A stretch of 22,792 nt of DNA from Priapulus caudatus (GCF_000485595.1 NW_014578921.1:20088-42879); one strand, 5' to 3'. Shown: positions 1 to 7,388, numbered from the stretch's first letter. Notes: a model not told the origin generated them from the letters alone. Program-made: numbers and translations.

Positions 1-1063
1 GGGACAGAATAGCCATTAAAAAATAAACTAGTAGTCTGTCGGATCGTGATCGCAGTGACACCTACGGGACCGAATAGTAATTAAAAAAAATGAACTCTCG
101 GAGTCTGCTGGACTGCGATCACAGCGCTGGACAGACGAGGCGACACCTACGGGACAGAATAGCCATTAAAAAATAAACTAGTAGTCTGTCGGATCGTGAT
201 CGCAGTGACATCTACGGGACCGAAAAGTAATTAGATAACATAAACTCTCGGAGTGCCGGCTTGAATCTGCGATTACTGCGCGACGGACAGATCGAGGCGA
301 CACCTACGGGACCGAATAGTAATTAAAAAAAAAAGAACTCTCGGAGTCTGCTGGACTGCGATTACAGCGCGACGGACAGCGCACACAGCAGAGGCGACAC
401 CTACGGGACAGAATAGCCATTAAAAAATAAACTAGTAGTCTGTGGAAGCGTGATCGCAGTGACACTACGGACCGGAATAGTAATTAAAAAAACATGAACT
501 CACTCCGAGTTCTGCTGACTGCGATCGACGCGCGGCGTGGACAGTACGAGGCGACACCTACGTGGACTGATAGTGAATTAAAAAAAAAGAATCTCTCGGA
601 GTCCGCTGGACTGCGATCAGCGGCGAACGGACAGGACGAGGCGATCCTATCGGACTGATAGTAATGTAAAAATAAACTAGTAGTGTCCCTGTCGGGAGTG
701 ATCGCAGTGACACCTACGGGACCGAATAGTAATTAAAAAAAATGAACTCTCGGAGTCTGCTGGACTGCGATCACAGCGCTGGACAGACGAGCGACACTAC
801 GGGACAGAATAGCAATTAAAAAAAAAAAAAGAATCTCGGAGTCTGCTGGACTGCGATCACAGCGCGACGGACAGACGAGGCGACACCTACGGGACTGAAT
901 AGTAATTAAAAAATAAACTAGTAGTCTGTCGGAACGTGATCGCAGTGACACCTACGGGACTGAATAGTAATTAAAAAATAAACTGGTAGACTGTTGGATT
1001 GTGATCGCAGTGACACCTACGGGACTGAATAGTAATTTAAAAAATGAACTCGCATCAGCCGAA
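1..1063. repeat. Tandem array of two alternating units (~62 and ~87 bp) carrying an exon-7 splice acceptor
   Basis: About 13-14 copies of a motif reading CCTACGGGAC(A/C/T)GAATAG recur at 60-90 bp spacing. A short unit with AATAAACTAGTAGTCTGT alternates loosely with a longer unit with GAACTCTCGGAGTCTGCTGG. Read on the minus strand, every unit contains ATTCNGTCCCGTAG followed by GTGTC, the same bases that form the splice acceptor and first codons of exon 7 at 5491-5509. The longer unit continues with exon-like sequence for about 30 bases. The array starts about 130 bp downstream of the exon 6 donor, so it fills intron 6 as far as the window edge. Many single-base indels between 430 and 700 look like consensus noise. 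Confidence 0.9.
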
Positions 1064-1192
1064 ATCGTGATTGCAGAACGATCATAGATACGGAAGGTAA
1101 CCGTAATCAAACAATGGACAACACCCTCTCCTCTCCGCTATGCCGTGTCCACGTCTCTACCCGCCATTGCCGCCGCGCGATTGGTTGCCTAC

Positions 1193-1292
1193 CTTTGCGA
1201 ACTCGGGCGGTGGGTTTTTGCCGCGGCAGAGATTGGACAGCGCCCAGACAGCATTCCTCATCATCGATAGACGCGTCGACTTGCCGAGAACC
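1193..1292 (-). CDS. Importin-alpha exon 6 (ARM repeat with [11 protein letters not shown])
   Basis: This 100-nt exon encodes [13 protein letters not shown], then [11 protein letters not shown], then KNPPPEFAK. The series matches the importin-alpha armadillo repeat that ends in NPPPEFAK in KPNA1/5/6 proteins. The W...N pair of WALSN is the type that contacts the backbone of nuclear localisation signals in the ARM groove, which is how importin-alpha binds cargo before docking to importin-beta. The acceptor is GTTTCAG at 1299-1293 and the donor is GTAGGC at 1192-1187. The first base completes the glutamine codon left open by exon 5, and the last codon is complete, which fits the GTG codon that opens exon 7. 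The frame is open and clean. SMMRN replaces the TMTRN usual in vertebrates. Intron 6 runs off the left edge. Confidence 0.93.
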
Positions 1293-1614
1293 CTGAAACA
1301 AGCGCGCATTCGCCGTTACCACGACGACGGAAATGGCAGCCCGTCCTCCCTCTGGTGCGGAACTGGCAACGTTTAAGCAGAGCTTGATATTCTTCGAGAA
1401 TTTTCCATAAATTTTTTTTATTCACATTTTTTTCAATGATTTTTGCAGATTCTACGCTTACCTACGGGACTGAACAGCGGCGAACGCGGATGCGGGTGTG
1501 ATCTCAGCCGCACCATCACTGACCACAACCCTCTCTATCTACGCGTAGTGTGAAACCGTTACCAACGACTGCGAATCGCGCCGACTTATCGTGAGATAAA
1601 TACAACGACCTGAT
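1293..1614. other. Intron 5 segment next to exon 6, no gene
   Basis: No conserved exon is visible. An isolated copy of the left-hand array motif (CCTACGGGACTGAACAG) sits near 1460-1476, on the other side of exon 6 from the main array, so the motif is not confined to intron 6. The T-rich stretch at 1400-1450 is unremarkable. Confidence 0.5.
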
Positions 1615-1775
1615 ACAACGTATTAGCCAGCGAGCCGTGCAGCCGTGATTTGAACGTTAGTTTTGAAACCCGCGCGCCACAAAATGTGTGCACGGCTAAA
1701 ATATTGATGCTGAAGACAACAGCATACAGAATAATATTTTTCTGCAACTCCCACAAACTCATTCATGGCTCTACG
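1615..1775. repeat. Dispersed repeat family, copy 1
   Basis: This stretch shares about 160 bp with 9330-9505 in the same orientation. Both begin CAACGTA(T/A)TAGCCAGCGAG followed by CCGTGCAGCCGTGATTTG. They then share TTTTGAAAC, AATGTGT(G/A)(C/G)CACGGC, ATTGATCT/GCTGAAGACA and CTCCCACAA(A/T)ACTCATTC. The divergence, with indels, suggests an old interspersed element. No terminal inverted repeat, coding capacity or clear tail is visible, so the class is unknown. Confidence 0.75.
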
Positions 1776-1884
1776 ACGCAGCAGCAGAGGTGGACAGGAA
1801 AACAGAATATTGGGGATGACAGAAGGCGCCCGCAGCCAATCAGATCCAAGCATTTTCAGCCGAGCTGGCGTTTTTGGAGATATA

Positions 1885-3185
1885 TATTTCGCAGCAGGTT
1901 GCGACCGCGATCCGCGGCCGTAGTTTTCAGACTTCGCCGGCAGTATCGCGCGGGTCGTAGTTTTCAGACTTCGCCGGCAGTATCGCGCGGGTCGTAGTTT
2001 TCAGACTTCGCCGGCAGTATCGCGCGGACCGTAGTTTTCAGACTTCGCCGGCAGTATCGGCGCGGCCGTAGTTTTCAGACTTAGCCGGCAGTCATCGCGG
2101 CGGGTCGTAGTTTTAGAACTTGGCCGGCAGTATATGCGCGGGCCGTAGTTTGCCAGACTGTTAGCCGGCAGTATCGCGCGGGTCGTAGTTTTTCAGACCT
2201 TTGCCGGCATAAGCGCGGGCCGTAGCTTTTGCAGAGCGTTTGCCGGCAGTATAGCGGCGGGCCGTAGTTTTCAGACTTTCGGCCGGCAGTATAGCGCGGT
2301 GTAGTTTTCAGACTAGCCGCAGTATGCGGCGCGAGGTCCGTGAGTTTCAAAAGACTGTTGCCGCATTATACCGCGCGGCGCCGTATTTTCAGACCTCGCC
2401 GGCAGATCGCGTGAGTCAGTAGCTTTTTCACAGACTTCGGCCGGGCAGTGATCGCGCGGCGTAGTTTCAGGACATCGCGGCAGTAATCGCCGGGGCCGTA
2501 GTTTTCAGACTGACGCCGGCAGTATCGCGGCGGCGCCGTAGTTTTCAGACTTCGCCGGCAGTATCGCGCGGGCCGTAGTTTTCAGACTTCGCCGGCAGTA
2601 TCGCGCGGGCCGTAGTTTTCAGACTTCGCCGGCAGTATCGCGCGGGACCGTAGTTTTCAGACTTCGCCGGCGTATCGCGCGGGTCGTAGTTTTCAGACTT
2701 CGCCGGCAGTACGCGCGGTCTAGTTTTCAGACTTCGCCGGCAGTATCGCGCGGGTCGTAGTTTTCAGACTTCGTCCGCAGTAAATCGCGCCGGGTCGTAA
2801 GTTTTCAGCGCCTTGCGCGGAGTATCGCACGGGCGTAGTTTCCAAGACTTCTCGCCGGTAGTATATGCGGCGGGTCCGTAGGTTTTCAGGACTTCGCCGG
2901 CAGTACGCGCGGCGCCGTAGTTTTCAGACTTCCGCCGTAGTCTTGCGGGCGGGGTCGCGCTAAGTTTTCAACTTCGGCTGGCAGTATCGCGCGACCGAAG
3001 TTTCAGACCCTTTGCCTGCAGTATCGGGGTCGTGAGTTTCAGACTTCGCTCGGCAAGTATCGCCCGGACAGTAGTTTTGAAGACTAGACGTTCGCCCAAG
3101 CAGTATCGCGCGGGCCCGTAGTTTTCAGGACTTCTGCAGACCGCGGCCGTAGTTTTCAGACATCGCGGCAGTATCGCGCGGTCCA
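1885..3185. repeat. ~37-bp GC-rich minisatellite, about 35 copies, next to the exon 5 donor
   Basis: The consensus unit combines CGTAGTTTTCAGACTTCG and CCGGCAGTATCGCGCGGG. Copies at 1915-2060 and 2540-2760 are nearly identical, whereas 2090-2480 and 2770-3180 are full of one-base insertions and deletions. That pattern suggests patchy consensus quality more than ancient divergence. The array ends about 15-20 bp from the exon 5 donor. Unlike other arrays here I see no splice site or exon sequence in the unit. The CG-rich units make the array very CpG-dense. Confidence 0.93.
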
Positions 3186-3199
3186 TGTGGTTTACTTAC

Positions 3200-3289
3200 T
3201 GCAGTAGTGGTGTGAGATTCCCTCGTTAGACGTACGTATCTCTGCAACTCTGGGGCTGTCTCCTGCGATGTACGCGCAACGCCCCAAGC
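3200..3289 (-). CDS. Importin-alpha exon 5 (ARM repeat with WALGNIAGDS), broken by small indels
   Basis: On the minus strand the nucleotides follow the codons for A-WALGNIAGDSPECRDYVL and then NEGILTPLLQ, the importin-alpha segment that follows EDVQEQ. The reading frame is broken by several single-base gains and losses (for example CATCGCAGGAGACAGCCCCAG and GAATCTCACACC), so no continuous peptide results. The ends are intact: acceptor TGTGCAG just before 3289 and a good donor GTAAGT at 3199-3194. The exon ends on two bases of a glutamine codon, which exon 6 completes. Length is 90 nt against 89 expected. The flanking exons have open frames and the noisy 37-bp array begins beside it, so consensus error is more likely than gene decay, although a real pseudo-exon cannot be excluded. 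Confidence 0.85.
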
Positions 3290-3469
3290 CTGCACATACG
3301 CATAGCCACAAGCAGATGATGCGTTAATACTCAGGGGCTGTAACGAATGACCTAGGTCACGAATACGATACGTAATCACGATCTTATCATGCCGAATACG
3401 AACTAATTCATCAGAATACGGAATACTCAGCTTTGTTGACGCTGTAAAAACTACAAGGGAATAAAAGAT

Positions 3470-3675
3470 ATATACTTACTATAGTATATATATATATATA
3501 TATAGTAAAAACAAAGTCAAGTATAGAAGTAAGGGGTTTAAAGGTTTAAGAGCTTTAAACTTAAACACCCTTATTCTATACCTTGACTTTGTTTTCTATC
3601 TACACGGGTGTTCGTTGTGTGACTTTATATACTATATAATATATAGTATATATATATATATAGGGTATATTAATG
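3470..3675. repeat. TA-flanked hairpin element (MITE-like)
   Basis: ACAAAGTCAAGTATAGAA at about 3512 pairs with TTCTATACCTTGACTTTGT at about 3575-3594, and the arms continue inward through TAAGGG/CCCTTA and GTTTAA/TTAAAC. The arms are about 35-40 bp with a loop of roughly 10 bases. Long (TA)n tracts flank the hairpin (3480-3503 and 3628-3670). A fold-back inserted at TA, or a hairpin made by a small DNA transposon, are both possible. It lies in intron 4, between exons 5 and 4. Confidence 0.75.
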
Positions 3676-3760
3676 ACACAAATGCTTTATGTTAGAGCCG
3701 ATAGAATGGGCCGGCAACTACCATAGGGTGTTTTAGGCAGATATACGCCCGCATGTCTAC

Positions 3761-3892
3761 CTGTTCTTGCACGTCCTCGAACTCTGAACTGAGGAGACAG
3801 ATGAAGATGGGAACGGCTCCTGCCTCAATGACGATGCGCGTCTGTAGTGACGTGCCGGAAGCGATGTTAGTCAGCGCCCACGCCGCCTCAAA
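3761..3892 (-). CDS. Importin-alpha exon 4 (ARM repeat, [13 protein letters not shown] ... EFEDVQEQ)
   Basis: This 132-nt, 44-codon exon begins [13 protein letters not shown], continues through [14 protein letters not shown], and ends [10 protein letters not shown]. That is the highly conserved first part of the importin-alpha ARM domain. The WALTN tryptophan and asparagine belong to the major NLS-binding site, so this exon carries central cargo-binding residues. The acceptor is ATTATTACAG just before 3892 and the donor is GTAGAC from 3760. The frame is fully open, and both ends are phase 0, agreeing with exon 3 upstream. A cysteine (IFICLL) stands where most family members have a charged or polar residue. 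Its first ~25 bases and acceptor are copied several times in the upstream intron. Confidence 0.96.
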
Positions 3893-4056
3893 CTGTAATA
3901 ATAACAATAATAATAATAATAATAACAATACATTAGCACCCACGCAGCCTCAAACTGTAATAATAACAATAACAATAACAACAATAATAATAACAACATA
4001 CATTAGCACCCACGCAGCCTCAAACTGTAATAATAACAATAACAATAACAACAAGA
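3893..4056. repeat. AAT/AAC microsatellite array containing copies of the exon 4 acceptor
   Basis: Two extra copies of the exon 4 edge lie at 3930-3956 and 4000-4027. Each reads, on the minus strand, TATTACAG then TTTGAGGCTGCGTGGGTGCT, against TTTGAGGCGGCGTGGGCGCT in the true exon. They are separated by (TTATTG)n-type sequence. Each copy ends in AAT followed by GTATGT or GTATTG, which resembles a splice donor, so each could in principle act as a ~23-nt micro-exon. The array resumes at 4431-4530 after a retroelement-like interruption. Confidence 0.9.
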
Positions 4057-4200
4057 GCAATCGGAGATAGCAAACCTCCGCCACAGCGTAACAGTATTGC
4101 TGGTACAAAAAAATAATTCCTGGATCCAGATCTGGATCCGGATCACCACCAAAATCTAATTGATTTGGTTTTTTTAGCCCACCAGTTTTTTCTTTGATGA
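4057..4200 (-). mobile_element. Retrotransposon-type 3' tail, minus orientation
   Basis: On the minus strand this reads CTGTGGCGGAGGTTTGCTAT then CTCCGATTGC, followed directly by the TTGTTATTG microsatellite. GGCGGAGGT...CTCCGA followed by a simple-repeat tail is a pattern I recall from the 3' ends of RTE-type non-LTR elements and derived SINEs in marine invertebrates. The plus strand also holds GGATCCAGATCTGGATCC, an 18-bp perfect palindrome (4121-4138), and GGATCACCACCAAAATCTAA, which occurs again at 4265. No coding region is present, so this is at most a truncated end. The family assignment is from memory of the pattern. Confidence 0.5.
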
Positions 4201-4244
4201 ATTTTGAATGCATCCGAAGTCTTCCCCACAAAAAAAGAAATTAA

Positions 4245-4430
4245 AGAAAAAAATCCTGGGTCCGGATCACCACTAAAATCTAATCGATTGGTTTCTTGGC
4301 CCAAAACCAACCCGTCCAAAAATTCATCAAATCGGTCCGTTCACTTGTTTGAGCTATATCCTGTTGACAGACAAACCAATAAACAAAATAACGTGGGCGA
4401 AAACAACCTCCTTGGTGGAGGTAATTAATA
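4245..4430 (+). mobile_element. Retrotransposon-type 3' tail, plus orientation
   Basis: The order is GGTCCGGATCACCACTAAAA, TTGGCCCAAAACCAACCCGT, CCAAAAATTCATCAAATCGG, a GACAGACAAACCAATAAAC stretch and finally CCTCCTTGGTGGAGGTAATT. This arrangement is typical of the truncated 3' end of RTE-like non-LTR elements (or SINEs using that tail). It ends exactly where the AAT/AAC microsatellite array resumes. With the opposite-strand tail at 4057-4200 it forms a head-to-head insertion that splits the exon-edge array. There is no open reading frame of the element. Confidence 0.6.
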
Positions 4431-4530
4431 ACAACATGTCAGCACCCACACTGCTTCAATCTGTAACAATAATAATAACAATAACAATAACAATAACAAC
4501 ACGTCAGCACCCATGGCACTTCAAACTAAA
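4431..4530. repeat. Distal part of the exon 4 acceptor array
   Basis: Two more diverged copies of the exon 4 edge lie at 4436-4467 (minus strand GTTACAG then ATTGAAGCAGTGTGGGTGCT) and 4501-4528 (TTTTAG then TTTGAAGTGCCATGGGTGCT). They are spaced by (AAC/AAT)n. Greater divergence than in the copies next to exon 4 suggests older units or relaxed homogenisation at the far end of the array. Confidence 0.85.
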
Positions 4531-4535
4531 ATAAC

Positions 4536-4632
4536 ATGCACGCACGCACATACCCACGCACGCACGCACGCACACACACTCACGCACGCGCACGACGCAC
4601 GCACACACACACGCACGCTCTCACGCACGCAT
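4536..4632. repeat. CACG/CA low-complexity tract at the exon 3 donor
   Basis: Alternating CACGCACG and CACACA sequence runs to within about 8 bp of the exon 3 donor. The intron therefore reads GTGAGGGATGCGTGCGTGAG and continues as GT/GTGC repeats in the sense direction. Alternating purine-pyrimidine sequence of this kind can adopt Z-DNA. Confidence 0.9.
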
Positions 4633-4639
4633 CCCTCAC

Positions 4640-4731
4640 CTGTAGTGTGCAGTTCTCATCGCGCTGTAGGAACTCGACAAACCTCGGCACGATGCCCGTG
4701 TGTATGACCTCATCGATCGGTGGATTCGGCT
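4640..4731 (-). CDS. Importin-alpha exon 3 ([10 protein letters not shown] ... QRDENCTLQ)
   Basis: This 92-nt exon encodes (E)[27 protein letters not shown] and TLQ. It joins the end of the segment after the IBB domain to the first ARM repeat. The PPIDEVI motif after LSKE is diagnostic for the KPNA1/5/6 subfamily; KPNA2, 3 and 4 have RNPPIDDLI here. The acceptor is TGTTTACAG just before 4731 and the donor is GTGAGG from 4639. The first two bases complete the glutamate codon opened by exon 2 (G|AG), and the last codon CAG is complete, matching the phase-0 start of exon 4. The frame is open. The intron upstream (to exon 2) is 5.4 kb and contains exons 7 and 8 on the opposite strand. Confidence 0.95.
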
Positions 4732-5417
4732 CTGTAAACAAACAACACGACAACAACATGAGAGCAAGTCTTCACGAAACAAGTGCGCGGAGCGACAGCG
4801 CTCATCGCTAACGTCTACTGCGGTTACTCTGTGGTGGAGTGTGGGATTCTAGAAAAGCCCTGTTAGTCCCAATGTGTTCACATACACGCGTCGAAACAGT
4901 GGAATGGCACCAGGGATGGTTCAGAACCTTCTCAAGGAATGTTCTGTGGAGTGTTATGAGTGCCACGAATGGCGCGTAGTTTAAGTGTCTTAGATTTAAA
5001 GTATGGAAGCTCCCATCATATACGTAGTACAACAACTATTTGCAATACAGAATTAGGTAAGCACTCATCCATTACTAGCAAAAAAGGCCCTGCAGCTGCA
5101 ATAGAGAGCTGCCACTGTAACCATCACACCATCATACATGCACGGAGGTAGCCACTGAGGCAGTGGCATATTTACATGTACTATGAAGTACAGAATGGCC
5201 ATAGAAATTGATACGAAATTTAAGAGCTAACCTCTTTAACGCAACATTTAAGCTTTAATTTACTGGTGACTGTAGCCTCAATACATCCAGGCATGTGATA
5301 GATTCTACACAGCAAACCCAGTCAATTCTTCTAAACAGACGTCACAAATCCATGTTTAACCTCCTCTTGAGGGGTCAAAGGTTATCTGAACTTAACTCTC
5401 GATGTCATCAGAAAGTC
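4732..5417. other. Intronic sequence, no feature recognised
   Basis: Apart from short ORFs without homology I can recognise, this 690-bp stretch shows no exon, repeat array or inverted repeat. It ends where sequence identical to the window-start array begins, in the opposite orientation. Confidence 0.5.
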
Positions 5418-5504
5418 TAATTACTATTCGGTCCCGTAGGTGTCACTGCGATCACGATCCGACAGACTACTAGTTTATATTTTAATTGCTATTCTGTCCC
5501 GTAG
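5418..5504. repeat. Inverted copy of the window-start array, ending in the exon 7 acceptor
   Basis: TTACTATTCGGTCCCGTAGG is followed by TGTCACTGCGATCACGATCC, GACAGACTACTAGTTTAT and TTTAATTGCTATTCTGTCCC. This is the reverse complement of one and a half short units from 1-1063. The last unit runs without a break into exon 7, so the functional acceptor is itself the terminal repeat unit. The left edge of the repeat, near 5418, is a candidate rearrangement or misjoin point. Confidence 0.9.
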
Positions 5505-5668
5505 GTGTCGCCGTGTCTGCCCGTGCTGTCGCGGCTGCTGTTTCACAGTGACAGGGACGTGCTGGCAGACGTCTGCTGGGCGCTGTCCTATCTCTCCGAC
5601 GGACCCAACGAGAAAATCCAGGCCGTTATCGACGCCGGGGTGTGCCGCCGCCTCGTGGAACTGCTCAT
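5505..5668 (+). CDS. Importin-alpha exon 7 ([13 protein letters not shown] ... VCRRLVELL), plus strand
   Basis: This 164-nt exon encodes [36 protein letters not shown], then [18 protein letters not shown]. That is the conserved importin-alpha ARM region immediately after NPPPEFAK. The acceptor is CTGTCCCGTAG (ending 5504). The donor is CAT|GTGAGT from 5669, leaving AT to be completed as ATG by exon 8. The frame is open and conservation is very high, including WALSYLSDG and the RRLVELLM helix. It follows exon 6 in protein order and its GTG start fits the exon 6 phase, yet it lies on the opposite strand, inside the intron between exons 2 and 3. It could be a piece of the same gene misplaced by assembly, or part of an inverted duplicate. 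Confidence 0.95.
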
Positions 5669-5787
5669 GTGAGTAGTATTCTAGGCTCTCAGGCTGTTAC
5701 GTTTGCTGTTGCTGCCCCCTCGTTCCCCCACACGCTTAATTATTATTATTATTTGATTATTATTATTAATATTCTCTTTATTGCATG

Positions 5788-5972
5788 TACCGTATATGAT
5801 CGCGTAATAACCGCGGGCGCCTATAAGCCGCACCTCAATTTGAATCGGGTAACCAAGTATTGCGCCTAGTATATTTCCCCTCACGATATTGCGCACTTAT
5901 AAACCGCAGAGCAAATACAGGGTTGAAATCTGAGGCCAAATTTGCGGTTATTACGCGGGTATATATACGGTA
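5788..5972. mobile_element. TA-flanked MITE (~181 bp, mariner-like)
   Basis: CCGTATATGATCGCGTAATA with ACCGC at the left mirrors GCGGTTATTACGCGGG and TATATATACGG at the right, giving imperfect terminal inverted repeats of about 28 bp. A TA dinucleotide flanks each end (5788-5789 and 5971-5972), as expected for Tc1/mariner-type insertion. There is no coding capacity, so it would be non-autonomous. It lies in the intron between exons 7 and 8. Confidence 0.8.
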
Positions 5973-6505
5973 ATTCAAATACAAATACATGTACTGAGGA
6001 CGGTCTTTTTCATGGAGAAAAAATCTGATAGATGCAATAGTGTTGAGCAGTTAATATAATAAAATTTCTGAGTAATACAGTACAAATCAGCACTGTAAAA
6101 CATTTTTTTTTTAAACATAATAAAAAAGAAAATGGTTAGGCAGTGCCCGAAATGTCGATGTCTGATGATCAGTGTTCAATATATTTTCCCCTACGGCAGA
6201 GGATTTGATCGTAAAATGGTTCATTAATTTTCGTTGTTCAATTCACTGCACTATGCGATGGTAATTTAGGTTTTCCGACATTTATATAAACTTCCTGCAA
6301 TCTCTCTAGTTTTATACTTTAGTAGCTAGCCCCAAAATACGTTCAACAAGCTGTTAGGGGGAAAAAAAGCATTGTTAATTGCATCTGTTCGTTAAATCAA
6401 TGTAGTCGGGGAGTTAATTCAGCCCCTAATGTAGTTCTGATAATTGCATTATTTATAAAAACATAATCTGTTAATCGCATTATTTGCAAAAACAGCAACC
6501 GTTAA

Positions 6506-6854
6506 AGGGATTACGTCACGAATGTTCTATGGTAAAATTTGTTTAAAAAAAATTTCCATTTTTATACATTAAAAGTAAGAACTAACGGGACTAAACAAAT
6601 CGTCAAATTCTTACCTGATAAGATTGTTTCTCAACTAGTTAAAAATCCAAAAAACCTGGACGATTTGAATTAATGTTCTCAACATTAATTGCTTGCTATG
6701 GGCTATGTATGAGTCACGAGTGTATGTTTACATCGAACAATATAGTAAAATAAGAAGTATAATGCAGCAATTTAACCATAAAATGTGAACAGAATTACTT
6801 ATATTTTGTGAAAAAGTGGAAATATTTTTTACTATTTACGGTGACGTAATCACT
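6506..6854. mobile_element. TTAA-flanked MITE, copy 1 (~349 bp)
   Basis: The left end AGGGATTACGTCAC and right end GTGACGTAATCACT form 14-bp terminal inverted repeats with one mismatch. TTAA lies directly outside each (6502-6505 and 6855-6858). TTAA target duplications are typical of piggyBac-type (and Kolobok) elements. The interior is AT-rich and non-coding. It is closely matched by 7743-8088 in the same orientation, including ACTAACGGGACTAAA and ATTGCTTGCTATGGGCTATG. Confidence 0.88.
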
Positions 6855-6985
6855 TTAATTGTGTTTGTGCTGTAAATCTACCCAAGTACGTAACGTGCGT
6901 GTGATCACCCCCCCCCCTCCTCCCCCTTCAACGAGCGGTGCTGCCTGCGCCACCTGGCGGTGATTGTTTACGTTTGCTTGCGCAG

Positions 6986-7064
6986 GCACAACCAGCAGTG
7001 CGTTGTCTCGGCTGCGCTGAGGGCCGTCGGAAACATCGTCACCGGCGACGACGTGCAGACGCAG
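6986..7064 (+). CDS. Importin-alpha exon 8 (HNQQCVVSAALRAVGNIVTGDD), plus strand
   Basis: This 79-nt exon encodes HNQQCVVSAALRAVGN then IVTGDDVQTQ, matching the importin-alpha ARM segment that follows RRLVELLM. Its first G completes the methionine codon left by exon 7, which confirms that the two exons belong to one transcript on the plus strand. The acceptor is TTTGCTTGCGCAG (ending 6985) and the donor is GTGAGC from 7065. NQQCVVSAAL replaces the NDYKVVSPAL usual in vertebrates, so this is a less conserved stretch or a diverged copy. A 31-bp tandem array begins inside the donor. The following exon (VILNCS...) is not found downstream on this strand before the single N at 7261 or beyond. Confidence 0.94.
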
Positions 7065-7065
7065 G

Positions 7066-7260
7066 TGAGCGACCAATCAGAGCGTGTGATGGCTAGATAG
7101 CAGCCAATCAGAGCGTGCGATTGCTAGATAGCGGCAAATCAGAGCATGTGATGGCTAGATAGCGGCCAATCAGAGCGTGCGGCGGCTAGATAGCGGCCAA
7201 TCAGAGCGTGTGATGGCTAGATAGCGGCCAATCAGAGCGTGCGATTGCTAGATAGCGGCC
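7066..7260. repeat. 31-bp tandem array with CCAAT boxes, starting in the exon 8 donor
   Basis: Six copies of a 31-bp unit, GCGGCCAATCAGAGCGTG plus (TGATG/CGATT)GCTAGATA, run from the donor itself (GTGAGCGACCAATCAGAGCG) to an isolated N at 7261. Copies differ mainly in the four bases after GCGTG. Five of the six units have the core (A/G/C)CCAATCAGAG, a close match to the NF-Y CCAAT-box consensus. The array ends abruptly at the N, so its true length is unknown. Confidence 0.93.
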
Positions 7261-7325
7261 NGGTTGAATGTTATTGATCGCGGCTACCAGATATTGAAAT
7301 GTATCATGTATCATAATTAACACAT

Positions 7326-7388
7326 ATATGACAGTATGACAGTATGACAGTATGACAGTATCACAGTATGACAGTATGACAGTATCAC
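7326..7388. repeat. 8-bp tandem repeat (ATGACAGT)n
   Basis: About eight copies of ATGACAGT, two of them as ATCACAGT or ATCACATG, form a short microsatellite that starts about 65 bp past the isolated N. Confidence 0.92.

Noticed and set aside
1885-3185. CRISPR-like appearance of the 37-bp array
   Set aside because: There are no unique spacers between units, and the context is an animal intron. It is a head-to-tail minisatellite.
3692-3943. Poly-leucine leader joined to FEAAWALTN, a possible signal peptide
   Set aside because: The leucines are the (TTATTG)n microsatellite read through the exon 4 acceptor. The real exon begins at FEAAW after TTACAG.
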